Positions 1 to 8,602 are shown, numbered from the stretch's first letter. The stretch: 64,000 nt of DNA from Suilimivivens sp964614185 (GCA_964614185.1 CAZTKJ010000008.1:1-64000), one strand, 5' to 3'. Numbers and translations: made by a program. The notes: generated by a model not told the origin, from the letters alone.

Positions 1-134
1 CTTTCAGCATTTAAACTCGCAAACTCGCGCTTTGCGCTTTATGTCCGGTTTCACCCGACGTTTGCTCCTTTCAGCATTTAAACTCGCAAACTCGCGCTTT
101 GCGCTTTATGTCCGGTTTCACCGGACGTTTGCTC
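1..134. repeat. Two tandem copies of a 67-bp unit with nested inverted repeats
   Basis: Positions 1-67 and 68-134 are direct copies that differ at one base (CACCCGAC versus CACCGGAC). Each unit holds an outer GCAAAC/GTTTGC pair and an inner GTCCGG/CCGGAC hairpin with loop TTTCA; in the first copy the inner stem has one mismatch. The window starts inside the array, so more copies may lie to the left. It is intergenic, downstream of cls. Function unknown; a folding intergenic repeat or terminator-like element is possible. Confidence 0.85.
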
Positions 135-136
135 GT

Positions 137-199
137 TAACACCTGCCTGAAAAACAAATGGCTGCTTCGCAGCCGCTTGTTTTTCTTTGGCAGGTGTTA
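137..199 (-). terminator. Long stem-loop at the 3' end of cls
   Basis: TAACACCTGCC (137-147) pairs with GGCAGGTGTTA (189-199), which includes the cls stop codon. Inside it AAAAACAA pairs with TTGTTTTT, and innermost GGCTGC/GCAGCC closes a TTC loop at 160-174. The structure is more elaborate than a simple terminator and lacks a strong U-run after the outer stem on the minus strand, so it may protect the mRNA end or terminate weakly. Confidence 0.6.
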
Positions 200-1744
200 C
201 ATCATTGGGGCAAACAGTTTAAATACTTTTCCTATTATCTTTTGATAAAGCGGTATCTTCTGATAATATTCAATCGTCACCTCCTGGCATTTCTGTAATG
301 TATTTTGGAAGTCCTCTTCTACTTTTCCTACTACCCTATTTTCATAGAAATAGGCACCGCATTCAAAATGGTGGTAAAAGCTTCTGTAATCCAGATTTAC
401 AGTACCGATTGTGGCGCTGGCATCATCTGATACCATGATCTTTGCATGGACAAATCCCGGTGTATATTCATAAATCCTGACTCCTGCTGCAAGAAGCGCC
501 GGATAATAGGTTCTTGCAATATAATAAACAACTTTTTTATCGGGAATATGTGGCAGGATCATACTTACTTCCACTCCCCGCTCTGCTGCATATCGCATAC
601 TGTCTATAAATTCCCGCTCTATAATGAAATAAGGCGTCATGATATGCACATATTGAACTGCGCTGTTAATAATGGACTGATAAACTGTTTTGGCCACTTC
701 CCTTTTCATGGTGGGCGTCTCTCCATAGGGAATTACAAAACCATCATGGGAAAGGGGCGTGTCATATTCAATGTCCTGAAGATATTTTTCATATTTTTCA
801 CTTCCCTTTTCCGATAAATTCCACATTTGAAGAAACATAATCGTAAAGCTTCGAACTGCGTCACCGGTAATTTTTACGGCCACATCTTTCCAATGTCCGT
901 AAAGCTCCACTTCATTAATATATTCATCTGCCAGGTTTACTCCTCCCGTAAATGCAATCTTCCCATCAATTACAAGGATTTTCCTGTGGTCTCTGTTATT
1001 CTGGGTAGTCGAGAGGAATGGATGGATAGGTGCGAACATTTTGGCTTTAATTCCATATGATTGAAGCTTTTTAGGATATTGATATGGTAAGTTTACGATA
1101 GAACACATACCATCATACATAACACGCACTTCCACGCCTTCTTTTACTTTTTCTTTTAAAACAGCCAGGATTGTATCCCACATAATCCCTCGTCCGATAA
1201 TAAAATATTCCAGGAAAATATAGCGTTTGGCTTTTTTCAGTTCCACCAAAAGATCTCTGAATTTATCTTCTCCAAGGGGATAATAAACTGCCGTGGAGTT
1301 ATGATAAACAGGATAACCTGCTTCACATTCCATATAGCGGGCAAATCCTCTAAAGTAGGGAGAACACTTGCTGACGATCTCTTCCGTTTCCCTGCTGGTA
1401 TAGAGCATTCCTTCCGTTTCTTTCATTCTGATCTTCATTTTAGTTTTTAAACCAATACCGCCTGCATTGGAAATAACAAAGACATAAATCAATGCTCCAA
1501 AAACCGGGAAAATACAGATTGGAATGATCCAGCTTATCATAAACTCAGTGGGCTCATCCCTGTTGATAATATAAAGGATCAACAGCGCCCCAAGAAGATT
1601 CATTCCCTCCCATATATACGGCATATAACTGCCCAACAATCTGATGCTGAAGAAAAGAAACAATATCTGCAAAAGCATCATTAAAAAAATCATCAGCGTA
1701 CGGCCAAATACAATTTTAAATGCATAACTGATCAAGCGCTTCAT
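197..1744 (-). CDS. cls: Cardiolipin synthase (phospholipase D family)
   Basis: A 515-residue membrane enzyme that joins two phosphatidylglycerol molecules into cardiolipin and glycerol. Two hydrophobic segments lie within residues 13-92. Two HKD phosphodiesterase motifs follow: H253-x-K255-x4-D260 and a second starting at H433 (HAKIMVSDDASATIG). This N-terminal membrane anchor plus two HKD motifs is the usual ClsA architecture and length. The start is backed by AGGAGG eleven bases upstream. It follows the pyridoxal kinase-like gene by 20 bases, so the two are probably co-transcribed. Paralogue choice (ClsA versus another Cls) cannot be settled from sequence alone. Confidence 0.93.
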   Translation of the reverse strand: MKRLISYAFKIVFGRTLMIFLMMLLQILFLFFSIRLLGSYMPYIWEGMNLLGALLILYIINRDEPTEFMISWIIPICIFPVFGALIYVFVISNAGGIGLKTKMKIRMKETEGMLYTSRETEEIVSKCSPYFRGFARYMECEAGYPVYHNSTAVYYPLGEDKFRDLLVELKKAKRYIFLEYFIIGRGIMWDTILAVLKEKVKEGVEVRVMYDGMCSIVNLPYQYPKKLQSYGIKAKMFAPIHPFLSTTQNNRDHRKILVIDGKIAFTGGVNLADEYINEVELYGHWKDVAVKITGDAVRSFTIMFLQMWNLSEKGSEKYEKYLQDIEYDTPLSHDGFVIPYGETPTMKREVAKTVYQSIINSAVQYVHIMTPYFIIEREFIDSMRYAAERGVEVSMILPHIPDKKVVYYIARTYYPALLAAGVRIYEYTPGFVHAKIMVSDDASATIGTVNLDYRSFYHHFECGAYFYENRVVGKVEEDFQNTLQKCQEVTIEYYQKIPLYQKIIGKVFKLFAPMM

Positions 1745-1764
1745 AAATAATATCCTCCTGCACT

Positions 1765-2598
1765 TTAAACTTTTAAAATATGAAGAATTTCCTCAAAACA
1801 AACTCCATTCTTTCTGTCAATTCCCATTTCAATTGACTTTATCATACTTTTGCGTACAAATGAAGATGCCTTTTTTACCGATTGGCGGAAGGGAACTCCA
1901 TTGACAGCATCTGCTGCAATAATAGCAGCAAACAAATCTCCTGTACCGCATCTCTCATCTCCTACCCGGTGGGTTCGGATCATTTGGGGACTTTCATCTT
2001 TTTCATATACATAATTGGCAAGGAACTGGCCTTGTACGATGCCTGTAATTACCACCTTATCCGGCCCCATATCATTTAATTTCCGTGCCATAGACAAAAG
2101 CTCCGTCCTCTTCCATCCTGTTTCCCTATAAGGTATATCTGTAAGGCGGCAAGCCTCTGTCAGATTAGGTGTGATAATATCTGCCAAAGAAACAAGCCGC
2201 CTCATTTCCATACACATTTCTTCTGTATAAGTATCTGCTATCTTACCGTGGTCTCCCATAACAGGGTCGATCACTATTTGCGTAGCATCTGTAGAAAACT
2301 GTTTGATGAATTCTTCCACAATTGCAATCTGTGCCTTGGAACCAAGAAATCCTGACATAATACCATCAAATTCTAAATCCAGTTTCTTCCACATATGAAT
2401 ATAATCAGGCAGTCTGTCTGAATAATCATCAAAAAAATATTCTTCATACCCTGTGTGATTGGACAAAATGGAAGTAGGAATAGGGCAACACTGTATTTTC
2501 ATATGGGAAATAACAGGTATGGATACCGTAAGGGCACATCGCCCATATCCTGATAAATCATTAATAGCTGCAATTTTCTTCTGCGTACTCACCATCAT
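1765..2598 (-). CDS. Pyridoxal/pyridoxamine kinase-like protein (ribokinase superfamily)
   Basis: 277 residues, the usual size for PdxY/PdxK-type kinases that phosphorylate B6 vitamers with ATP in the cytosol. The N-terminus has the INDLSGYGRCALTV segment typical of this subfamily, and the C-terminal third has the anion-hole motif GDERCGTGDLFAA, whose GTGD aspartate is the catalytic base. DPVMGDHG in the middle is also characteristic. A purine-rich AAGGAAAG precedes the first ATG. It lies just upstream of cls on the same strand. No other B6 genes are nearby, so the precise vitamer is inferred from family only. Confidence 0.88.
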   Translation of the reverse strand: MMVSTQKKIAAINDLSGYGRCALTVSIPVISHMKIQCCPIPTSILSNHTGYEEYFFDDYSDRLPDYIHMWKKLDLEFDGIMSGFLGSKAQIAIVEEFIKQFSTDATQIVIDPVMGDHGKIADTYTEEMCMEMRRLVSLADIITPNLTEACRLTDIPYRETGWKRTELLSMARKLNDMGPDKVVITGIVQGQFLANYVYEKDESPQMIRTHRVGDERCGTGDLFAAIIAADAVNGVPFRQSVKKASSFVRKSMIKSIEMGIDRKNGVCFEEILHILKV

Positions 2599-2800
2599 AT
2601 AAATTCTTTCCTTATTTCATTTATATTTCCAACAGCAATGCCGTAGTAGCACTTTTCATCTAACTCGCATTATATCACATTCTAAAGGGAATGTGTAAAC
2701 TGATTAAAATACTTTAAACCGGTAATATCAAAAAATTTGACCCTCTATAAATAATCGTTTATACTGAAATCAAAATGAATTTGGATAAGGGAAAGATAAT

Positions 2801-3322
2801 ATGCAAATTTGGAGAATGCCCTACGCTGATGAAAACAGAGTAATTTCAGAATGGGGAAAAATAACTTACAAGGAAAAGATAAAACATATATTAACCAGCG
2901 GAATGGTGTGGGTTTTCGCGATGTTACTTGTATCAATTGATCTTAATTTTATGACTGTACGTGGGAGAATCAGGCATTCTGACGGGCTTATTTTGGGATG
3001 TATAGCGGCTTTAGTCATCATCTTTATTTGTGCAATGATGATACTGGGCAGTCATAAAAAGTTGAAAATGTTGGAACAGTGTGAGTATAGCATTTCAGAG
3101 GCAAGGGTTATTGATAAGAGAACGCATACAGGGAGACCTTATACCAAGAAAAATGGGAAATTTCTAAAGGTAAGATTTCCGGATGGAAAAGAGGACGAAT
3201 ATTCCATAGGAACTTATACCTATGAGCTGGCGTCCCTTGAAACAAAATTAATTGTCATTCAATATAATGATGATATATCCGGCTTTTATGATCAGTATGA
3301 TTTCGTGCCTATTAAGAAATGA
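2801..3322 (+). CDS. Small membrane protein of unknown function
   Basis: 173 residues with no family I can name. Two hydrophobic stretches, about residues 33-50 and 63-82, suggest a two-pass membrane protein. The C-terminal 90 residues are soluble and end in a beta-rich segment (KFLKVRFPDGKEDEYSIG) that resembles the DUF3592 style of small membrane proteins; that similarity is an impression only. A weak AAGGGAAAG lies before the ATG. It stands alone, divergent from the pyridoxal kinase-like gene, with about 200 bases of AT-rich sequence upstream in which I see no clear regulatory element. Confidence 0.6.
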   Translation: MQIWRMPYADENRVISEWGKITYKEKIKHILTSGMVWVFAMLLVSIDLNFMTVRGRIRHSDGLILGCIAALVIIFICAMMILGSHKKLKMLEQCEYSISEARVIDKRTHTGRPYTKKNGKFLKVRFPDGKEDEYSIGTYTYELASLETKLIVIQYNDDISGFYDQYDFVPIKK

Positions 3323-3393
3323 TAAAAACCAAGGAAGTTCTTACTACAATGCCAAGTGATAAATTTAAAATAATTGGAAATCACAAACTTTTA

Positions 3394-3422
3394 TTGATTT
3401 TTATCATATTTTCGCATATAAT
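3394..3422 (+). promoter_or_regulatory. Sigma-A promoter in front of the abiF leader RNA
   Basis: TTGATT (3394-3399), a 17-base spacer and TATAAT (3417-3422). Transcription would start about 3429-3431, only a few bases before the hairpin at 3435-3472, so the first thing transcribed is the structured element. Confidence 0.7.
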
Positions 3423-3428
3423 AATTCC

Positions 3429-3482
3429 AACAGAACCCGACACGCCTCTCAACGATGCGTACCACGTCGGGTCAATTAATTT
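3429..3482 (+). ncRNA. Candidate AbiF-associated structured RNA (possible RNA antitoxin)
   Basis: ACCCGAC (3435-3441) pairs with GTCGGGT (3466-3472), and stacked on it ACGC (3442-3445) pairs with GCGT (3457-3460), leaving a one-sided 5-base bulge (ACCAC) and an 11-base loop. The structure fills the gap between a good promoter and the abiF start. Conserved structured RNAs next to abiF genes are known, and AbiF has been reported as a toxin held by an RNA antitoxin. The 3' end of the RNA is not clear and may extend into the gene. The identity is inferred from position and structure; no covariance search was done. Confidence 0.6.
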
Positions 3483-4367
3483 ATGAGAAAAACTATGGGT
3501 TTAAAACAACAACAAATACCTTTATCAGTCAAACAGCAAATTGATAATTTAAAATCACTTAATCTGACTATTCAGGATGAAAGTCTTGCCACCAGCTTTC
3601 TTAATGATGTTTCTTATTTCCGTTTCATAAAAGCATACAGTTTGGGATTGAAACCTAAAAATGGCAACTATTATTCTGGAACCACCTTTGAGCAACTTAT
3701 GGAATTGTACCTTTTTAACAGTAACTTCCGACAACTGCTCTTTCCACTGATTGAAAGAGTTGAAGTCAATCTGCGGTGCCGTCTCTCAAATTACTTTTCC
3801 ATCACTTACGGTGTTCTCGGTTACAAAGACCCCGACAATTTTTCAGAAAAAGTCTATCACGATGCTTTCCTGCAAGATATCCATACAGAAATCATACGTA
3901 ATAAAAGAGCTCCATTTATTAAAAATTTTATGAACAATTATGAAGATGGAAATATTCCATTCTATGCACTGGTTGAAATCCTTAGTTTTGGAACACTATC
4001 AAAATTTTATAAAAACATGAAAAATACAGACAAAAAACAGATTGCCTCTATATATGGCATCGGTTACACGTATCTTGAAAGCTGGATTGAAAGTATTGCC
4101 TATGTCCGTAATCTTTGTGCTCATTATGGACGTCTTTATAATGCCAAACTTACCAAAACACCAAAACTCTATTGCCATGATCGGGAGTTGGGAATAACCA
4201 ATAATCGGATTTTTGGAATTTTATGTTGTCTGAAATATCTTTTCCCTAATGACCGGCACTGGCTGGACTTTTTAGATAGTTTGAAACTACTTTTTGAAAA
4301 ATATCCTCATGCGGATAAAACTACTATGGGATTTACAAAAAACTGGCAGGAATTATTAAGAAACTAG
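3483..4367 (+). CDS. abiF: AbiF/AbiD-family (Abi_2) HEPN abortive infection protein
   Basis: 294 residues, the usual length for the Abi_2 family. The N-terminal region has the family pattern LxSLNLTIQDESLATSFL followed by VSYFRF, and the C-terminal half holds a HEPN RNase-like motif R209-N-L-C-A-H214 (R-x4-H) within YVRNLCAHYGRLYN. Members act as abortive infection toxins, probably by cleaving RNA. There is no clear Shine-Dalgarno before the ATG at 3483; a second ATG at 3495 has a GAG seven bases upstream and could be the real start. It is preceded by its own promoter and a bulged hairpin RNA, and its 3' end overlaps the convergent kinase-like gene by 35 bases. Family assignment is firm; activity is inferred. 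Confidence 0.88.
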   Translation: MRKTMGLKQQQIPLSVKQQIDNLKSLNLTIQDESLATSFLNDVSYFRFIKAYSLGLKPKNGNYYSGTTFEQLMELYLFNSNFRQLLFPLIERVEVNLRCRLSNYFSITYGVLGYKDPDNFSEKVYHDAFLQDIHTEIIRNKRAPFIKNFMNNYEDGNIPFYALVEILSFGTLSKFYKNMKNTDKKQIASIYGIGYTYLESWIESIAYVRNLCAHYGRLYNAKLTKTPKLYCHDRELGITNNRIFGILCCLKYLFPNDRHWLDFLDSLKLLFEKYPHADKTTMGFTKNWQELLRN

Positions 4368-4911
4368 ATGTTACATCTGAGTGTTCCTTTACATATTGCA
4401 GAAATTCCGGAGTTTTTGACCAGTATTTAATGCCCCAATTTTCAAAATTCCATTCACTCATATATTCATTACATTCGTAATCAATATAATAAATTTCTCC
4501 ATTCTGTACTACAAAATTTGTTGGAAAATAATCTATATTCGTATGAGCATCATATAATAAAGCACACATACGATATAATTGATCAATATAATCCGATTTC
4601 ATTTTATCCTGCAAAATTAATTCATAAATCGTATCACCATCAATAAATTCTTTTAAAATGCGCTCCTTCTCTATATCAACATCTATCATAGCGGGAATGT
4701 TTATCCCGATTGTCTTTAGTCGGTTATAATCGTTTATTTCCGCCTCAATCTTATTTCCAAATTGATAATAATCACATGGTTCATGGTGTATTTGTTTCAA
4801 AACGTACTTTTTTACTCCATCATCTGCCAAATAAGAATATCCGCCTTTTCCCTTTCCCAATAACTTAACTATTTCATATTCTTTTCCATTTACAGCCATT
4901 TTCTTATCCAT
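4333..4911 (-). CDS. Minimal protein-kinase-like / phosphotransferase protein
   Basis: 192 residues from the chosen ATG, small for a kinase fold. (Residue numbers are for the reading three codons longer.) It has a glycine-rich loop (LGKGKGGYSYLA, G22-G27), a candidate ATP lysine (YVLK, K42), a hinge-like EFIDGD, a catalytic-loop-like D130-x4-N135 in NIDYFPTNF, and a metal-binding-like IDYE (D147). The histidine normally seen in HRD or HGD is replaced. This layout fits aminoglycoside-phosphotransferase/RIO-like enzymes. AAGGA lies eight bases before the ATG at 4911, so I prefer it to the ATG at 4920. The last 35 bases overlap abiF tail to tail. Substrate unknown. Confidence 0.6.
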   Translation of the reverse strand: MDKKMAVNGKEYEIVKLLGKGKGGYSYLADDGVKKYVLKQIHHEPCDYYQFGNKIEAEINDYNRLKTIGINIPAMIDVDIEKERILKEFIDGDTIYELILQDKMKSDYIDQLYRMCALLYDAHTNIDYFPTNFVVQNGEIYYIDYECNEYMSEWNFENWGIKYWSKTPEFLQYVKEHSDVTSSFLIIPASFL

Positions 4912-4938
4912 AATTGTCATCCTTAAATTCAGATCATA

Positions 4939-5646
4939 TTACTCGAACATATAGTTAAAATACGCTTCCTTAAAGGCTGCATAGTTATTTCGGGATATGG
5001 GTATGACAGCATTGTAAATCGTAGTAACTTCTGTCTTTGAGAACTGCTCCACATTACTTAAATTCACAATATAGCTGCGATGACAGCAGCAAAATCCATT
5101 TTGAGGGGAAAAAACTTCCGCACATCTTGAGAACAGTTCACGAATTGCAATTGTCCTGTCATTGGTTAAATGAACAAGAACCTGCTTGTTCTGTGCCTCC
5201 AGATAATCAACATCAGCAATAACAATTCCACAGAACCCATCAGCAGTTTTGGCAGTAAAAGAGGGTTTAGGCATATTAAAAGTTTTCAAAAAATCATCCA
5301 AAATGGGAAATAATTTTGCAGAGGCCACAGGTTTTATAAGATAGTTAAGAGCTTTTACCTCATAGGAATCTACAGCGAATTCCTTAGATGAAGTAAGGAA
5401 AATAATCGGAACCGTCTGATTCATATTCCGAAACTCTCTGGCAACATCTATACCGCTTAGCAACGGCATAATGATATCTAAAATGATTAAATCCATACAT
5501 TCACTCTGATGAGCGGCAATCAGGTCATCTCCATTCGTAAACCGGTAGAGTGTAAGCTTAATTCCGCGTTCTTTTGCCCATTGCTCTAGCATGGGGCAGA
5601 TTGCATCTATAAAGTGTATTTCATCATCACAGATTGCTATTTTCAT
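4939..5646 (-). CDS. AgrA/ComE-like response regulator with LytTR DNA-binding domain
   Basis: 235 residues. An N-terminal receiver domain shows the acidic pair D7-D8, the phosphoacceptor D57 (LIILDIIMP) and the switch lysine in LNYLIKPV. The C-terminal ~100 residues (YLEAQNKQVLVHL to NNYAAFKEAYFNYMF) are a LytTR DNA-binding domain. The start at 5646 has GGAGAG upstream; a longer reading to 5724 would begin without a good ribosome site and overlap the kinase gene. It is the downstream partner of the AgrC-like kinase. LytTR regulators usually control peptide signalling, bacteriocin or competence genes; no target is obvious here. Confidence 0.88.
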   Translation of the reverse strand: MKIAICDDEIHFIDAICPMLEQWAKERGIKLTLYRFTNGDDLIAAHQSECMDLIILDIIMPLLSGIDVAREFRNMNQTVPIIFLTSSKEFAVDSYEVKALNYLIKPVASAKLFPILDDFLKTFNMPKPSFTAKTADGFCGIVIADVDYLEAQNKQVLVHLTNDRTIAIRELFSRCAEVFSPQNGFCCCHRSYIVNLSNVEQFSKTEVTTIYNAVIPISRNNYAAFKEAYFNYMFE

Positions 5647-5734
5647 AATAGTCTCTCCATTCTTACTCAACCCGCGATATTGGGGCGTAAGCACAAATTC
5701 GCCTGTGAAAAATTTATTTTTCACAGTGGCACCT

Positions 5735-7009
5735 CTAAATAATGATTCTTAAAACGAAGGAATGGTCAATAAGGGAAAAATGGCATTGCCCATTTAATTG
5801 TTCTACATAGTATACAATACTTTTAACACCAATGCCATGTCCTTTTTTACCTGAGGTTGGAATGCCGTTGATGAATTTGGGAATCCGTACAATGGGATTT
5901 TCAATTTGAAGCAGAAGGTGGTTTTCCTTTTCGGAAATAGTGAGGTTTACCCACTTTTTTTCCGTGTCCATTTCCTTTAGCGCATTCATGGAATTTTCCA
6001 AAGCATTGGACAAAATAGTACAAATTGCAGTATCCGGACAAGGGAGTGTCTTCCCTACGGAGATATCATAGTTAAATATAATATTTCTGTCAGTAAAACG
6101 TGCATGATAAATAGATATTACGGAATTAACCATTTCGTTTTGGCAGTAAGATAAGATCATAGTATCCTCATAGATATTACCGATTTCCTCAATATAGTCG
6201 ATTACCTTCTTTGTGTTATCATTTTGCAGCTGTGTCAGAATGATATTTAAATGATGGCGCATGTCATGTCTTAATATGGAAAGTTTTTCCTTGCTGCGTT
6301 TTACCTGTTCGATCTCCTTTTCAATGGAAAGAAGATGCATTTCCATCAGATTACTGTACTGTTGGATTTCCTGCTTTTTTTCATATTCCCGGAAATAAAT
6401 GAACAAAAAAGCAAAATAGGCGATACAAAAGATGAACCCCATAAATTCAACCACTATTTTGTTATTGGAATAAAGCAGATCAGAAAGTTTGGTGAAAGAA
6501 TAGTCAAAAACATAGTATACCGTGGGCAGAAAACCCATAACATAAAGTTCCCTCGTATCCCTTGTAAAGATGCCTTCCGTGGTACGGCATACAAATTTAC
6601 ACAGCAAAAAGAAGAGAATGCATGTAGTCAGGATTCGTGAAATATAATAGCACCACTGCTGGCCTGTAATCGTTAATACTAATAATCCTGTCCAATTACT
6701 TAGTTGGCAGCACAGGTATGCCGAAAACACGGAGATACAGGATGACGCAATGGGATATTTATAATATAGAATCAAAAATAAAATTAACGGCAAGTGTATA
6801 ATGACTGCATAAAGTCGGTCAGTGACAGTCATACCCCATAACAGAAAATTGATAAGATATAAGATTCCCTCACAGGAAAACAACAGAAACAGCGTAAGGA
6901 TATTCTTACGGTTCTGCTTTACTCCTAAAAAGAAAGCAGAAATATAAATGCCGAACAGCATAGTGGTTAAATTATGTATAAATGATAGAATCTGTACCGG
7001 CATGGCCAC
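5735..7009 (-). CDS. AgrC-like sensor histidine kinase (GHKL family)
   Basis: 424 residues. About six hydrophobic segments fill residues 1-205, followed by a coiled linker, the phosphoacceptor motif LRHDMRHHL with H248 as the likely phosphorylated residue, and a C-terminal GHKL ATPase domain with N-box (LSNALENSMNAL) and G-box (GHGIGVKS). This is the AgrC/quorum-sensing architecture, in which the membrane domain binds a secreted cyclic peptide. No agrB or agrD lies in the surrounding 8 kb that I can read, so this pair may listen to a signal made elsewhere or by another species. Paired with the regulator downstream. Confidence 0.88.
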   Translation of the reverse strand: MAMPVQILSFIHNLTTMLFGIYISAFFLGVKQNRKNILTLFLLFSCEGILYLINFLLWGMTVTDRLYAVIIHLPLILFLILYYKYPIASSCISVFSAYLCCQLSNWTGLLVLTITGQQWCYYISRILTTCILFFLLCKFVCRTTEGIFTRDTRELYVMGFLPTVYYVFDYSFTKLSDLLYSNNKIVVEFMGFIFCIAYFAFLFIYFREYEKKQEIQQYSNLMEMHLLSIEKEIEQVKRSKEKLSILRHDMRHHLNIILTQLQNDNTKKVIDYIEEIGNIYEDTMILSYCQNEMVNSVISIYHARFTDRNIIFNYDISVGKTLPCPDTAICTILSNALENSMNALKEMDTEKKWVNLTISEKENHLLLQIENPIVRIPKFINGIPTSGKKGHGIGVKSIVYYVEQLNGQCHFSLIDHSFVLRIII

Positions 7010-7194
7010 TTCTTCCTGTCTTTCCTGTTTTACTGCTATTCTATCATTTCATCTGCTAAATGTAAATGTATGACCATTTGCCATTCGCACCGTATATTTA
7101 CCATTCACGCAAAACATGGAACGAAACAGAAAAAATATGATATATATATAAAGGTCTCATTGGTTTTACGGCTTAAGATAGGAGGACAACAAAT

Positions 7195-8517
7195 ATGAGT
7201 AAAATATGGGAGTTCTTTGATACAATGGACGAACTCGTCTATGTTTCAGATATAAACAGCTATGAATTGATCTACATGAATAAAAAGGCGCTTCTAACGT
7301 ATGGCTTTAGCTCTCTTGAAGAAATTGCTGGAAAAAAATGCTATGAGGTTATTCGAAACGGTTCTGCTCCCTGCTCAATGTGTAACAATCATGACTTAAA
7401 GCAGGGAACTTTCAATGAAGGATGGTATTACAATCCCATTCTTGAACGGCAGGTAATGCTCAAAGCTACCATAATAAATGAAGGGGGCAGACAATACCGC
7501 ATGGAATTTGCCATTGATGCTGGAAAACAGGAACATTGGTGCAGTATGATGAGCTTAGAGGCAAGAATTAATGAAGGGCTCCGCGTTGCTCTGCAGCAGG
7601 AGACGCCTTCCCGGACACTGGAAGTTATGCTGGAATATCTTGGAAAAGCATTAAATGGCGAGCGCACCTATATCTTTGAGCGGAATGAAAATGGTTGTGA
7701 TGACAATACATATGAATGGGTAGCCGACGGCGTCACACCGGAAAAAGACAATCTGCAGAATCTTCCGGCAGATATATGCGCCAACTGGTATAAGAATTTT
7801 CAGATTGGCAGACACATCATAATAAATAAACTGGAAGATATCCGGGAAAGTGACCCGTTGCAGTATGAAAACCTGAAACGGCAGAATATCAGTTCACTGA
7901 TCGTAGTACCTCTATACGATGAGGGAAAAATCATTGGTTTTTATGGGGTAGACAATCCACCCGAAAAGTCCCTGGACTATGCTTCCGATATGCTCCAGAT
8001 CATGGCGTATTTTATCATTTCTTCCTTAAAACGGAGGAATCTCATTCGAAAAATAAAAGAAGTAAGTTATTCTGACCAGCTTACTCAAATCGGGAACCGC
8101 TATGCCATGAACGAATATATTAATAATCTGCAAAACAATCAGAGCCTGGGCATTGTTTATTGTGATGTAACAGGACTTAAGCAGATCAACGACCAGAAAG
8201 GCCATGCTGCAGGAGATAAACTGATCACCGATGCCTGCGATTGTCTGAAAGAAAGCTTTGGTGAATATGGCCTGTTCCGCATCGGCGGTGATGAAATGCT
8301 GGCAATATGTGCAGAGATTGAAGAGGATGCATTGCGGAAGAGAGTTGAGCTGCTGCAGAAAAATTTACAAAGCAAGTTCGTTCATATGGCAGTAGGCAGC
8401 ATATGGGAAAAGGACAGTTTCAATGGTGTGGACAGACTGATCATAGAAGCGGAAAAGAGAATGTACCGCGATAAAGCCGCATACTATAAAAAAAATGGCA
8501 TAGACAGAAGGCACTAG
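7195..8517 (+). CDS. PAS-GAF-GGDEF signalling protein (putative diguanylate cyclase)
   Basis: 440 residues, soluble. Residues 1-108 form a PAS-like sensor with a cysteine cluster (C49, and C60-S-M-C63 in SAPCSMC), which may bind a metal or sense redox state. Residues about 120-278 look like a GAF domain. The C-terminal GGDEF domain starts with DQLTQIGNR (294-302), has D324 in VYCDVTGLKQIND and the active-site signature RIGGDEM (364-368). The final F of GGDEF is M, which is tolerated in some active cyclases. No inhibitory RxxD is seen before it. AGGAGG precedes the ATG. It would make cyclic di-GMP from GTP. Confidence 0.88.
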   Translation: MSKIWEFFDTMDELVYVSDINSYELIYMNKKALLTYGFSSLEEIAGKKCYEVIRNGSAPCSMCNNHDLKQGTFNEGWYYNPILERQVMLKATIINEGGRQYRMEFAIDAGKQEHWCSMMSLEARINEGLRVALQQETPSRTLEVMLEYLGKALNGERTYIFERNENGCDDNTYEWVADGVTPEKDNLQNLPADICANWYKNFQIGRHIIINKLEDIRESDPLQYENLKRQNISSLIVVPLYDEGKIIGFYGVDNPPEKSLDYASDMLQIMAYFIISSLKRRNLIRKIKEVSYSDQLTQIGNRYAMNEYINNLQNNQSLGIVYCDVTGLKQINDQKGHAAGDKLITDACDCLKESFGEYGLFRIGGDEMLAICAEIEEDALRKRVELLQKNLQSKFVHMAVGSIWEKDSFNGVDRLIIEAEKRMYRDKAAYYKKNGIDRRH

Positions 8518-8551
8518 GATGCTGAGATGACAAAAAGGGTTTCTATGCATG

Positions 8552-8590
8552 AAAAAAGCCGAAATTCTTTGATTTCTCAAAGAATTTCGA
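8552..8590 (-). terminator. Rho-independent terminator of tRNA-Arg
   Basis: A perfect 13-bp stem, 8560-8572 with 8577-8589, around a 4-base loop, followed on the minus strand by GGCTTTTTTC. It lies just past the tRNA 3' end and could also stop transcription from the GGDEF gene on the other strand. Confidence 0.85.
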
Positions 8591-8602
8591 CTGTCAGATC
8601 AA

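Noticed and set aside
1..134. Tandem repeat considered as a CRISPR array
   Set aside because: The two copies abut with no spacer and have length 67, so it is not a CRISPR array.
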